Part shown: piece after piece, positions 21,540-31,700 of the stretch
How the letters are laid out: the number at the start of each line of letters is the position of its first letter
Position numbering within the stretch: the stretch's first letter is position 1
Origin: Anomaloglossus baeobatrachus
Taxonomy: Eukaryota > Chordata > Amphibia > Anura > Aromobatidae
Length of the DNA stretch: 64,000 nucleotides
Direction of reading: 5' to 3'
Assembly (NCBI RefSeq): GCF_048569485.1
Contig: NC_134358.1
Location: 237,667,404 to 237,731,403, forward strand
Translations under genes and position numbers: made by a program
The notes under the pieces: model-generated
Databases searched by the model: none
What the model saw: only the letters and a program-made list of their open reading frames with translations
What the model was told of the DNA's origin: nothing

Positions 21540-22900
21540 TATTTTCCTGTGGGGTGCAGGATCCTGTTTTCAGGCATTTGAGGGTTAACACCTAGCTAGC
21601 CAGGGAGAGAAAGGAGCATTACAGTCAGGAGGAGAGGAAGGAGCATTAGAGTCAGGAGGAGAGGAAGGAGCATTAGAGGCAGGAGGAGAGGAAGCTCCTG
21701 GTTTAGGGGTCAGTGTGTAGAGTACTGGTGAAGGAAGGAGTTGTTCTGGTGGAGCTGGTGTGGTGTGAAACACATTGCACAGAAACAGCAAGAAACCGTT
21801 AAAAGGAACCTGTTGCAGCAACACTGGTCACATTGGCAGACAAGCTGGAAGAGACCAAAGAAATGTAAGAAACCAAGAATGTAGTGAGTCCATTGTATAC
21901 CAGTGGGGGCGCACTGGTGAAGTGAGGGTGCTGCCCAGCTGAGAAGACAAGGAAGAGGAAGCGGCTCTAAGAACAGTTCTCGTAAGGGATCACTGCCTTT
22001 GGCTGTGGGTGCAGGATACTCAGCGAAACATATTGACCCGTGGACTCCAGGGCCATAGAGATGAAGGGCTTATTTAACTTTCCTGGCTAAAAGAATGTTC
22101 ACAAGTAATATGCTGTCATTGGAAACTGCAATGATTGTGTGTCTGAGTTATACAGAAGATACCATGAAGTGTGCTGCCTGCTGTATTCTGTGACCAAGTG
22201 TTGTGCCAAGTAAAGACTACTTTGTTGGTATAAATATGTTTGTCGCCTTTATCTGGAAGTCCTATGGACCTGATGAAGAGCGTAACAGCATCGGCCTGAA
22301 GGTACTCCAAGTAACACTATCAGCACACACAGACCCAGAACTCTCATTTAAAACCCGTGTGTCGGGGTGCTGAACTTTACACTCTCGCCCATGGCTACTG
22401 CCTCGGGCACCATTGCTTCAGCCATGCACTGCAGTCTCCTGACACCTAAAAAAGAGGAGATCACTCTCCATCTTGGTACCCCCATGACATCTCTGCATTA
22501 CACCTATTATTCCTAATTCCACTAAGTAATATTCATGAACATGGATATTTATATATAGATTGCGTTTGTTGTCTGGGAACAAGCACTCTGCCCTCAATTG
22601 GATGCATTTTATACCCCAGTCACGGTATTGGCATGGGCTATCTACTAGTAAGAATTAAATGTGTAAGCAATGGAAGTTCCCATATTTAGGATCCACACCA
22701 AACCCATCAGGTAGATAATAAGTGGCCAATTTACTCTCTATTTGTTGCTAACCTACATGACCATCTATGATCAGACATAATTACTACCCTTGTATTTCGG
22801 TTTGATTTATTGCAGAAGCCATAAGTCCTAAAATTGATAACTAATTTATACAAATAACTAAGTGTTACATAATATAAAGAAATGAGAAGACAGATCATTC
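21540..22900. other. Unassigned; LTR-like style in part
   Basis: No gene. The part to about 22400 (from TGTGGGGTGCAGGATCCTG, with AAGTAAAGACTACTTTG near 22205) reads like an old LTR or its leader, but neither end nor family can be fixed. 22400-22900 shows nothing recognisable. Confidence 0.25.
21598..21700 (+). repeat. 27-bp tandem repeat (about 3 copies)
   Basis: GGAGAGGAAGGAGCATTAGA alternates with GTCAGGA in three tandem units. It lies in an unassigned, promoter-like stretch. Confidence 0.8.
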
Positions 22901-23260
22901 AGTTTTGAACTCTTTATTAAATAATCTCTACCTATACCTAAAGCTATTGATCCAGAAGAAGGCAAAAAACCTGGACACGTTCAGCCAATTTGTGCCACAG
23001 GGAAAAAATTCCTTCTCGACCCCGAGAAAAGGCGATCAGTTCAAGAACCCTAGACCAAGGCTATACTACAACTAACTGAACTATAGAACGGTTATATCAT
23101 ATAAGAACCCTTATGTGGCATTCATAAACTGACCAACAGAAGAACTGGAATTAGGCCGGTGGTAGTATGGGACGTGTTTAGGCCTGTTGTTTGAAGACCA
23201 GAAATAGCCTTCGCTATTGCCCCAGACCAGGACAGATTTTGTATTTTATCACCTTTCAGA
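22900..23260. repeat. Dispersed repeat fragment
   Basis: Contains GATCCAGAAGAAGGCAAAAAA and GGGAAAAAATTCCTTCTCGAC, blocks I recall from an abundant frog repeat often found downstream of the type at 5085. The family is not named. Confidence 0.45.
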
Positions 23261-23640
23261 GCATCGCATCCCTGAAGAATGAAATCATTAGGGATGATTG
23301 AATACCACAAATATCCGACTTTGCGAATATCCGACCAATAGGTCACCACTATGTGAATATTCGATGCGCAATGTAAGTCTATGGGAAGCCCGAATAATTA
23401 TTATTCGGGTTTCCCATAGACTTACATTGCGCATCGAATATTCGAAAATAGTCGATTAGCGGCGACCTATTCGAGAATATTCGCGAAGTCAGATATTTAT
23501 AGTATTCGATCATCCCTAGAAATCATCCTTAGTGACTAAGTGAGTAAATTAAACAAAAAAAGTACACGTTTCTTATGATGTTCAAGATAAGGACAAGAAT
23601 GTGGACTAATAATAAAATAGGGAACATGATAGGAGAAATA
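23260..23640. repeat. Diverged edge monomer of the 439-bp satellite
   Basis: The pieces 23260-23288 (CATCCCTGAAGAATGAAATCAT) and 23519-23640 (AATCATCCTTAGTGAC ... AAATAGGGAACATGATAGGAGA) align with one satellite monomer but with many differences and some missing sequence. They are separated by the palindromic MITE. This is the old left border of the array. Confidence 0.7.
23289..23518. mobile_element. 230-bp palindromic hAT-type MITE
   Basis: The whole element folds on itself: TAGGGATGATTGAATAC at the left mirrors GTATTCGATCATCCCTA at the right, and the centre is CCCGAATAATTATTATTCGGG. An exact 8-bp duplication GAAATCAT flanks it (23281-23288 and 23519-23526), as made by hAT transposases. 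The target was a diverged satellite monomer. No coding capacity. Confidence 0.85.
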
Positions 23641-24250
23641 TCTACAATACATACATTATTCTTATCTATCTAATATGATGACAACAGCTCTCCAGACCCG
23701 CATCCCACCACAAAGACCACTCCTGTCTAATCCCTGAAGAATGAAATCATCCTCAGTAACAAAGTGAGGGGGCTAAGCGCCTCCTTTGATCTCAGAGTAT
23801 AGACTCCCGGGAAAGAGTGCTGCTCAAACTGTTGGGGTGCAGATGTGGGACCCTATACCAGAAATGATGTCCTCCACCCAACTTTCAAAAAGCTGTAAGG
23901 GTCATCAGTAGAGATGGGTAGTCGAGCTGAGCTATCAGACGGTCACCTCTGTAGCTGTAGTGTCATTATTCGTATGGTTCCAATGTGTAAATTAAAAAAG
24001 TGCACGTTTGTTATAATGTCCAAGATGGGAACCATGATGTGGACAAAATAACAAAATAGGGAACATGATAGGAGACATATCTACAATACATACATTATTC
24101 TTATCTATCTAATATGATGACAACAGCTCTCCAGACCCGCATCCCACCACAAGGACCACTCCTGTCTAATCCCTGAAGAATGAAATCATCCTCAGTAACA
24201 AAGTGAGGGGACTAAGATAGGGGCTAAAATAGGGAACATGATAGGAGACA
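23641..24250 (+). repeat. 439-bp satellite, left block
   Basis: One full 439-bp monomer (23641-24079) and the beginning of a 173-bp short monomer (from 24080), which is cut by the LTR element at 24250 and resumes at 28761. The short type jumps from GGGGACTAAG to ATAGGGGCTAAAATAGGG, so it lacks about 266 bp of the full unit. Confidence 0.95.
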
Positions 24251-25485
24251 TGTGACGCCCTGGGCAAGCCAGGGGTCACAGGTCACAACACAACATGCAC
24301 CCCACATTCCTTGCAGGTACACCGAAGTCAGAACTTAAATCCTTGTTGCCTTCCTCCAGGGGCTGGTGTCCACACCAGGGGGTGGGCCAGGCAGTTGGCT
24401 CCACCCACCGAGGAGTTCACAGCCCTGGAGGCGGGAAAACCAAGCAGTTGAGTTGGAGAGTTGAAAGAGTGAGGAGTAAACAGTGAAGGAGAAGGAAGAA
24501 AGTGAGAGTAGTGACAGAGAAAAGTGACAGCAAGAAGCCTGAAGTTAGTCCGGGTGTGTGCCCCGGACTGAGACAGCAAGGTTGGCAGACGGCGGTGACC
24601 GTCTGCAGGAGAGATTGCTCGGAGGTTGCCGAAAGGACCGTGGGCGGGTGGTGACCCGGCGGTACCGGAGCGGTATACAAAGAACAGTCAGCACCAGGGC
24701 AGGGGCCTTTCGGATCCCGGCAAGGCTAAGAGTCGCCATAATTTGCCAAATCCGTCAGTGAAGGGGACCACTGGGTCTCCCAACAACCAAGTCCCGATTG
24801 AAGGAAACCGTCCAACCGTAAAGGGGAGACATCGCCACCGCCAAGGCACCAGTTTCCCAGAGCCAGCGCCTGCGGGCAAGAGAGGGGCTCCTCCGGCTCA
24901 TATCCAGGTCGGGGAGCGGGTTACCGGTGGGAATCCATCGCTACCAACAAACAACACATAGGTGCAGGAAAGAGACTATCACCGCTAACTGCAGGGAACA
25001 TCAGCACCGTGGCCGTCCGAGGGACCCGTCCAACCAGCCGTTTGTTTACCGAGAACTGTGTCGTGTTTACTGGCTGAGTGAGTACCTCCGTGCCGTGCGG
25101 CACAGTGCTGCCCCTGCGCCCCTGCACCTCCACAGGCCCCATAACCCGCCTGTCCACCATCCCAACCCCATCACTGGGCCCCGGGACCACCAATCCCCTA
25201 CCCACGGAGGGGCAAATCAACAACTGGCTGCTCCATACCACCACTCCCAGGCTCCCCAGACAGAGTAGCGGTGGTGTCCACACAATCACCACAACCGTGG
25301 GTGGCGTCACGGACAATAAACTATCCCAACAACCAAACCCCTTTCACTCACGGGCGAGGAGCGCCGCTCGAGTCCCCGGGATCCGGCCCATCGCTCGAGC
25401 CACCGAGCAGCAGCAGGCCGCAGCCGCAGCGGCAGCCGGACCCGAGCAGTGGGAGAGCGCAGTGTCCCCTCCTCCGCCCGCGACA
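24251..25485 (+). repeat. 5' LTR
   Basis: A 1,235-bp LTR, TG...CA. AATAAA lies near 25315, in a position suited to polyadenylation. No TATA box is evident inside the LTR. Confidence 0.88.
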
Positions 25486-25505
25486 ACTTGGCGTCACGAA
25501 CAGGA
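25486..25505 (+). other. Putative primer-binding site
   Basis: Immediately after the 5' LTR comes ACTTGGCGTCACGAACAGG. TGGCGTCACGAA begins with TGG, as expected for a complement of a tRNA 3' CCA end, and is best compared with some arginine tRNAs, though not exactly. The same sequence follows the LTR of the copy at 52665-55004. Confidence 0.5.
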
Positions 25506-25721
25506 TCTTACCGCTCTGCCGTCTGGTAGAGGTGCGCCTTGTTACCGCCGGAGGTGTCCGGCCAGAAAATTTCAGAAGCCGCCATCTTTGGCGCGAAGAG
25601 TTCCCACTCGAGCGTCTTCTCGAGTAGCAGAGGCGTGAAGGCCAAAACCCCGCCCCGATAGAGGAGGGGCCGGAAAGAAGCTAAGGGGGATGGAATGGCG
25701 GCTGGACGCATGTGAGGTAGC

Positions 25722-25760
25722 TATAAAAGCAGGGACGCCAGGACCCTGTGGCCATCTTGT
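25722..25760 (+). promoter_or_regulatory. Internal TATA box and YY1-like site
   Basis: TATAAAA at 25722-25728 lies 63 bp before the ORF's ATG and about 237 bp after the LTR end. GCCATCTTG follows near 25751, a YY1-type motif. The second copy of the family keeps both (TATAAA on the minus strand at 53570-53575, with GCCATCTTG just after). An internal promoter is unusual for an LTR element. Confidence 0.4.
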
Positions 25761-25790
25761 TGCTAGTTCCTGGAAAGCACGACTGCCGAG

Positions 25791-26867
25791 ATGTCCGCTC
25801 CAGTTAATAACAGCGAGACCCCCGCGCCCGGCACGGCGACGTGGTTGAGGGACCGGACCGTCCCGCTGAGTAATCGTCTGCAGGCCCACATGCAACTCCT
25901 CCTGGAGGAGTGGGAGACCGACATGGCGGACGTGGTGGCTGCTATGTGGAGACGCGAGGTGGAAGAGGATTTGGAGGAGCGGGTAAGAGACCCACGCCCC
26001 TGTATTCCTGAGGGATCGGCCATTGGAGCTGAGGGGCCCGGCCGGCTTCCGCTCACCCTGCCTCTCTCCCCGCTTCCCGTGATCGCTGCTGCCGCTCCGC
26101 CATTAGGCCCGCTACCTGCCCAACCGGTAGTGATACCCTGCCAAGCCGCCCCGGCGGGCCAGCCGGCTGCAGACGTCCAGGACGTCCCTGAAGTGCACCA
26201 GGGGGAACCGCTAGGACCGCGGCCCCTTAACAGCATGGTACCAGAAGTCCCGGCAGTGACTGTGCCAGACCCCGAGCCCGGGACCGTGGCCTGGATGAAG
26301 GCCCGGGTGATTCAATTCAACCAGCGTCAGCAGGATCAGATCTTCCGGATGATGGAGCAGTGGACTAACGAGGTGGAGATGCTGATTACAACTGCCCCGA
26401 TGTACGAAAGGGGAATAGATGTAGCAGAGTCGACTGGTGACCCACGTCCCTATGTCCTACCAGGACCGGCCGCTGCGGCTGAGGGGCCCGGCCTAGTCTC
26501 GGCCTATGCATCACCCGTGCCGTTACTTATGGGGCGCCTCAGTGTAGACTCGCCTGGTCTGCTGCTCCATGCTACCGCAGAAGGGTCTGAAGTGTTGGAT
26601 GCTGGAGGCCAGGAGGCTGCGGCAGCTGGCGGTAACCCGCCTGATGCAGGAACAAGAGATGATGACTCCGGCTCCAGCCCCGGGTCCGCTGCTGAGCTTG
26701 AGAAGGCAAGTGAGCGTTCCCGCTATGTAGGAGACCCCGTGGTTTTCCATACCCCGCGTACCGGTGGAAATAGGTACCAGGTGCCCCTGTCACAGCAGGC
26801 ATGTCAGTGCATGCTGGATATGCTGGTGGAGGGGGATGGAGCCGCCTTAGCTGAGGACTCTGAGTAG
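25791..26867 (+). CDS. ORF of the LTR element in gag position, unknown protein
   Basis: A 358-residue open frame between the primer site and the 3' LTR. It matches no family I recognise. It is acidic and rich in Pro, Ala, Glu and Gly. A module of about 73 residues appears twice: residues 11-83 (PAPGTATWLRDRTV ... LLLEEWETDM ... DPRP) and 159-232 (PEPGTVAWMKARVI ... RMMEQWTNEV ... DPRP), each followed by AEGPG and a Pro/Ala linker. The second half of each module is predicted to be helical. No zinc knuckle, protease or polymerase motif is present. The copy at 53103-53540 encodes one related module. A capsid-like role is only inferred from position. Confidence 0.55.
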   Translation: MSAPVNNSETPAPGTATWLRDRTVPLSNRLQAHMQLLLEEWETDMADVVAAMWRREVEEDLEERVRDPRPCIPEGSAIGAEGPGRLPLTLPLSPLPVIAAAAPPLGPLPAQPVVIPCQAAPAGQPAADVQDVPEVHQGEPLGPRPLNSMVPEVPAVTVPDPEPGTVAWMKARVIQFNQRQQDQIFRMMEQWTNEVEMLITTAPMYERGIDVAESTGDPRPYVLPGPAAAAEGPGLVSAYASPVPLLMGRLSVDSPGLLLHATAEGSEVLDAGGQEAAAAGGNPPDAGTRDDDSGSSPGSAAELEKASERSRYVGDPVVFHTPRTGGNRYQVPLSQQACQCMLDMLVEGDGAALAEDSE

Positions 26868-27533
26868 GGCAGCGGAGCACCGTTGCACCGTCCCCGTTGG
26901 GACCAGGAAATCTAAGTTTGTGTTTGAAAAAGTTTGAAAGTTTTGAAAATGATGACAAATGATTACCGTGAAAGTCACCTAATCTGAAGCTGTGATTGGG
27001 AAAACCGGCCATTGCCGGCACCGTTGTCCCTGTGGGGACCGATTGAAATTGTTTGGCATAAGGAACTCCTTATGGACAAGCCCGTGAACTTGCAGGGCAA
27101 CCACAAACGTTAGTGGCTTGTAAATAAGTTGTGTTACCGGTACCGTTTCCGCAGTTGCCGCCTCCGGAGAGGCAGGTTGGAGGGAAGGCCCGCAGTAGAG
27201 CCGGCTGGGACACAGCCACCACAGGAATCGGTGGCTACCCTCTGGAGGGGAAGGACAGATCCCGCTCGGGTGACTTGGTGCAGGACTGGGGTCAAGGGGT
27301 GCTGCCTGTTTTCTTAGGGGCAGCATCAGGGCCAGGTTGCTTGGGTGGGAGAGAGCGGAGACCGTAACCGTTAACTGTTTGAAAACCATAACGTTTAAGA
27401 AATGTGCCTCCCGATGTGGGATGATGTTTTTCTATATGTATTATGCTTTATCTTTTTCAGAAAAACAAAAAGGAAAATAAAACCGGTGTTGGACGAGCAG
27501 CCCGAGGACGGTCTGCGTTTTGCTAAGGGGGAA
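26868..27533 (+). other. 3' internal non-coding part of the LTR element
   Basis: No convincing frame. It ends with GCTAAGGGGGAA, a polypurine tract placed directly before the 3' LTR. AAAACAAAAAGGAAAATAAA lies near 27463-27482. Confidence 0.6.
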
Positions 27534-28760
27534 TGTGACGCCCTGGGCAAGCCAGGGGTCACAGGTCACAACACAACATGCACCCCACATTCCCTGCAGG
27601 TACACCGAAGTCAGAACTTAAATCCTTGTTGCCTTCCTCCAGGGGCTGGTGTCCACACCAGGGGGTGGGCCAGGCGGTTGGCTCCACCCACCGAGGAGTT
27701 CACAGCCCTGGAGGCGGGAAAACCAGGCAGTTGAGTTGGAGAGTTGAAAGAGTGAGGAGTAAACAGTGAAGGAGAAGGAAGAAAGTGAGAGTAGTGACAG
27801 AGAAAAGTGACAGCAAGAAGCCTGAAGTTAGTCCGGGTGTGAGCCCCGGACTGAGACAGCAAGGTTGGCAGACGGCGGTGACCGTCTGCAGGAGAGATTG
27901 CTCGGAGGTTGCCGAAAGGACCGTGGGCGGGTGGTGACCCGGCGGTACTGGAGAGGTATACAAAGAACAGTCAGCACCAGGTCAGGGGCCTTTCGGATCC
28001 CGGCAAGGCTAGGAGTCGCCATAATTTGCCAAATCCGTCAGTGAAGGGGACCACTGGGTCTCCCAACAACCAAGTCCCGATTGAAGGAAACCGTCCAACC
28101 GTAAAGGGGAGACATCGCCACCGCCAAGGCACCAGTTTCCCAGGGCCAGCGCCTGCGGGCAAGAGAGGGGCTCCTCCGGCTCATATCCAGGTCGGGGAGC
28201 GGGTTACCGGTGGGAATCCATCGCTACCAACAAACAACACATAGGTGCAGGAAAGAGACTATCACCGCTAACTGCAGGGAACATCAGCACTGTGGCCGTC
28301 CGAGGGACCCGTCCAACCAGCCGTTTGTTTACCGAGAACTGTGTCGTGTTTACTGGCTGAGTGAGTACCTCCGTGCCATGAGGCACAGTGCTGCCCCTGC
28401 ACCTCCACAGGCCCCATAACCCGCCTGTCCACCATCCCAACCCCATCACTGGGCCCCGGGACCACCAATCCCCTACCCACGGAGGGGCAAATCAACAACT
28501 GGCTGCTCCATACCACCACTCCCGGGCTCCCCAGACAGAGTAGCGGTGGTGTCCACACAATCACCACAACCAAGGGTGGCGTCACGGACAATAAACTATC
28601 CCAACAACCAAACCCCTTTCACTCACGGGCGAGGAGCGCCACTCGAGTCCCCGGGATCCGGCCCATCGCTCGAGCCACCGAGCAGCAGCAGGCCGCAGCC
28701 GCAGCGGCAGCCGGACCCGAGCAGTGGGAGAGCGCAGCGTCCCCTCCTCCGCCCGCGACA
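27534..28760 (+). repeat. 3' LTR
   Basis: A 1,227-bp LTR almost identical to the 5' LTR. It is followed by GACA and the continuation of the satellite monomer. Confidence 0.88.
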
Positions 28761-31700
28761 GACATATCTACAATACATACATTATTCTTATCTATCTAAT
28801 ATGATGACAACAGCTCTCCAGACCTGCATCCCACCACAAGGACCACTCCTGTCTAATCCCTGAAGAATGAAATCATCCTCAGTAACAAAGTGAGAGGGCT
28901 AAGCGCCTCCTTTGATCTCAGAGTATAGACTCCCGGGAAAGAGTGCTGCTCAAACTGTTGGGGTGCAGATGTGGGACCCTATACCAAAGATGATGTCCTC
29001 CATCCAACTTTCAAAAAGCTGTAAGGGTCATCAGTAGAGATGGGTAGTCGAGCTGAGCTATCAGACGGTCACCTCTGTAGCTGTAGTGTCATTATTCGTA
29101 TAGTTCCAATGTGTAAATTAAAAAAGTGCACGTTTGTTATAATGTCCAAGATGGGAACCATGATGTGGACAAAGTAACAAAATAGGGAACATGATAGGAG
29201 ACATATCTACAATACATACATTATTCTTATCTATCTAATATGATGACAACAGCTCTCCAGACCCGCATCCCACCACAAGGACCACTCCTGTCTAATCCCT
29301 GAAGAATGAAATCATCCTCAGTAACAAAGTGAGAGGGCTAAGATAGGGGCTAAAATAGGGAACATGATAGGAGACATTTCTACAATACATACATTATTCT
29401 TATCTATTTAATATGATGACAACAGCTCTCCAGACCCGCATCCCACCACAAGGACCACTCCTGTCTAATCCCTGAAGAACGAAATCATCCTCAGTAACAA
29501 AGTGAGGGGGCTAAGCGCCTCCTTTGATCTCAGAGTATAGACTCCCGGGAAAGAGTGCTGCTCAAACTGTTGGGGTGCAGATGTGGGACCCTATACCAGA
29601 GATGATGTCCTCCACCCAACTTTCAAAAAGCTGTAAGGGTCATCAGTAGAGATGGGTAGTCGAGCTGAGCTATCAGACGGTCACCTCTGTAGCTGTAGTG
29701 TCATTATTCGTATGGTTCCAATGTGTAAATTAAAAAAGTGCACGTTTGTTATAATGTCCAAGATGGGAACCATGATGTGGACAAAATAACAAAATAGGGA
29801 ACATGATAGGAGACATATCTACAATACATACATTATTCTTATCTATCTAATATGATGACAACAGCTCTCCAGACCCGCATCCCACCACAAGGACCACTCC
29901 TGTCTAATCCCTGAAGAATGAAATCATCCTCAGTAACAAAGTGAGGGGGCTAAGCGCCTCCTTTGATCTCAGAGTATAGACTCCCGGGAAAGAGTGCTGC
30001 TCAAACTGTTGGGGTGCAGATGTGGGACCCTATACCAGAGATGATGTCCTCCACCCAACTTTCAAAAAGCTGTAAGGGTCATCAGTAGAGATGGGTAGTC
30101 GAGCTGAGCTATCAGACGGTCACCTCTGTAGCTGTAGTGTCATTATTCGTATGGTTCCAATGTGTAAATTAAAAAAGTGCACGTTTGTTATAATGTCCAA
30201 GATGGGAACCATGATGTGGACAAAATAACAAAATAGGGAACATGATAGGAGACATATCTACAATACATACATTATTCTTATCTATCTAATATGATGACAA
30301 CAGCTCTCCAGACCCGCATCCCACCACAAGGACCACTCCTGTCTAATCCCTGAAGAATTAAATCATCCTCAGTAACAAAGTGAGGGGGCTAAGCGCCTCC
30401 TTTGATCTCAGAGTATAGACTCCCGGGAAAGAGTGCTGCTCAAACTGTTGGGGTGCAGATGTGGGACCCTATACCAGAGATGATGTCCTCCACCCAACTT
30501 TCAAAAAGCTGTAAGGGTCATCAGTAGAGATGGGTAGTCGAGCTGAGCTATCAGACGGTCACCTCTGTAGCTGTAGTGTCATTATTCGTATGGTTCCAAT
30601 GTGTAAATTAAAAAACTGCACGTTTGTTATAATGTCCAAGATGGGAACCATGATGTGGACAAAATAACAAAATAGGGAACATGATAGGAGACATATCTAC
30701 AATACATACATTATTCTTATCTATCTAATATGATGACAACAGCTCTCCAGACCCGCATTCCACCACAAGGACCACTCCTGTCTAATCCCTGAAGAATGAA
30801 ATCATCCTCAGTAACAAAGTGAGGGGGCTAAGCGCCTCCTTTGATCTCAGAGTATAGACTCCCGGGAAAGAGTGCTGCTCAAACTGTTGGGGTGCAGATG
30901 TGGGACCCTATACCAGAGATGATGTCCTCCACCCAACTTTCAAAAAGCTGTAAGGGTCATCAGTAGAGATGGGTAGTCGAGCTGAGCTATCAGACGGTCA
31001 CCTCTGTAGCTGTAGTGTCATTATTCGTATGGTTCCAATGTGTAAAATAAAAAAGTGCACGTTTGTTATAATGTCCAAGATGGGAACCATGATGTGGACA
31101 AAATAACAAAATAGGGAACATGATAGGAGACATATCTACAATACATACATTATTCTTATCTATCTAATATGATGACAACAGCTCTCCAGACCCGCATCCC
31201 ACCACAAGGACCACTCCTGTCTAATCCCTGAAGAATGAAATCATCCTCAGTAACAAAGTGAGGGGGCTAAGCGGCTCCTTTGATCTCAGAGTATAGACTC
31301 CCGGGAAAGAGTGCTGCTCAAACTGTTGGGGTGCAGATGTGGGACCCTATACCAGAGATGATGTCCTCCACCCAACTTTCAAAAAGCTGTAAGGGTCATC
31401 AGTAGAGATGGGTAGTCGAGCTGAGCTATCAGACGGTCACCTCTGTAGGTGTAGTGTCATTATTCGTATGGTTCCAATGTGTAAATTAAAAAAGTGCACG
31501 TTTGTTATAAGGTCCAAGATGGGAACCATGATGTGTACAAAATAACAAATTAGGGAACATGATAGGAGACAAATCTACAATACATACATTATTCTTATCT
31601 ATCTAATATGATGACAACAGCTCTCCAGACCCGCATCCCACCACAAGGACCACTCCTGTCTAATCCCTGAAGAATGAAATCATCCTCAGTAACAAAGTGA

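Larger units (their letters stand above)
24251..28760 (+). mobile_element. Two-LTR retroelement in the satellite (fossil, structurally whole)
   Basis: A 4.5-kb LTR element on the plus strand. LTRs start TGTGACGCCC and end CCCGCGACA. A 4-bp duplication GACA flanks it (24247-24250 and 28761-28764), and the interrupted satellite sequence continues exactly after it. The internal part has a tRNA-complementary-looking site just after the 5' LTR, one open frame and a purine tract (AAGGGGGAA) before the 3' LTR. No protease, reverse transcriptase or integrase is recognisable, so it is a non-autonomous element. The two LTRs differ by about 17 substitutions and one small indel over 1.23 kb (about 1.4%), so it is young on an evolutionary scale. 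Superfamily uncertain; the 4-bp duplication fits Ty3/gypsy or ERV kin. Confidence 0.88.

Noticed and set aside
25078-25638. Plus-strand 186- and 118-codon frames inside the 5' LTR
   Set aside because: They span the LTR/primer-site boundary, are proline/serine-rich and the 3' LTR does not keep them at equal length, so they look like chance frames.
25766-26236. Minus-strand frames opposite the LTR-element ORF
   Set aside because: They are GC-rich shadows; the plus frame has the repeated module and conservation with the second copy.
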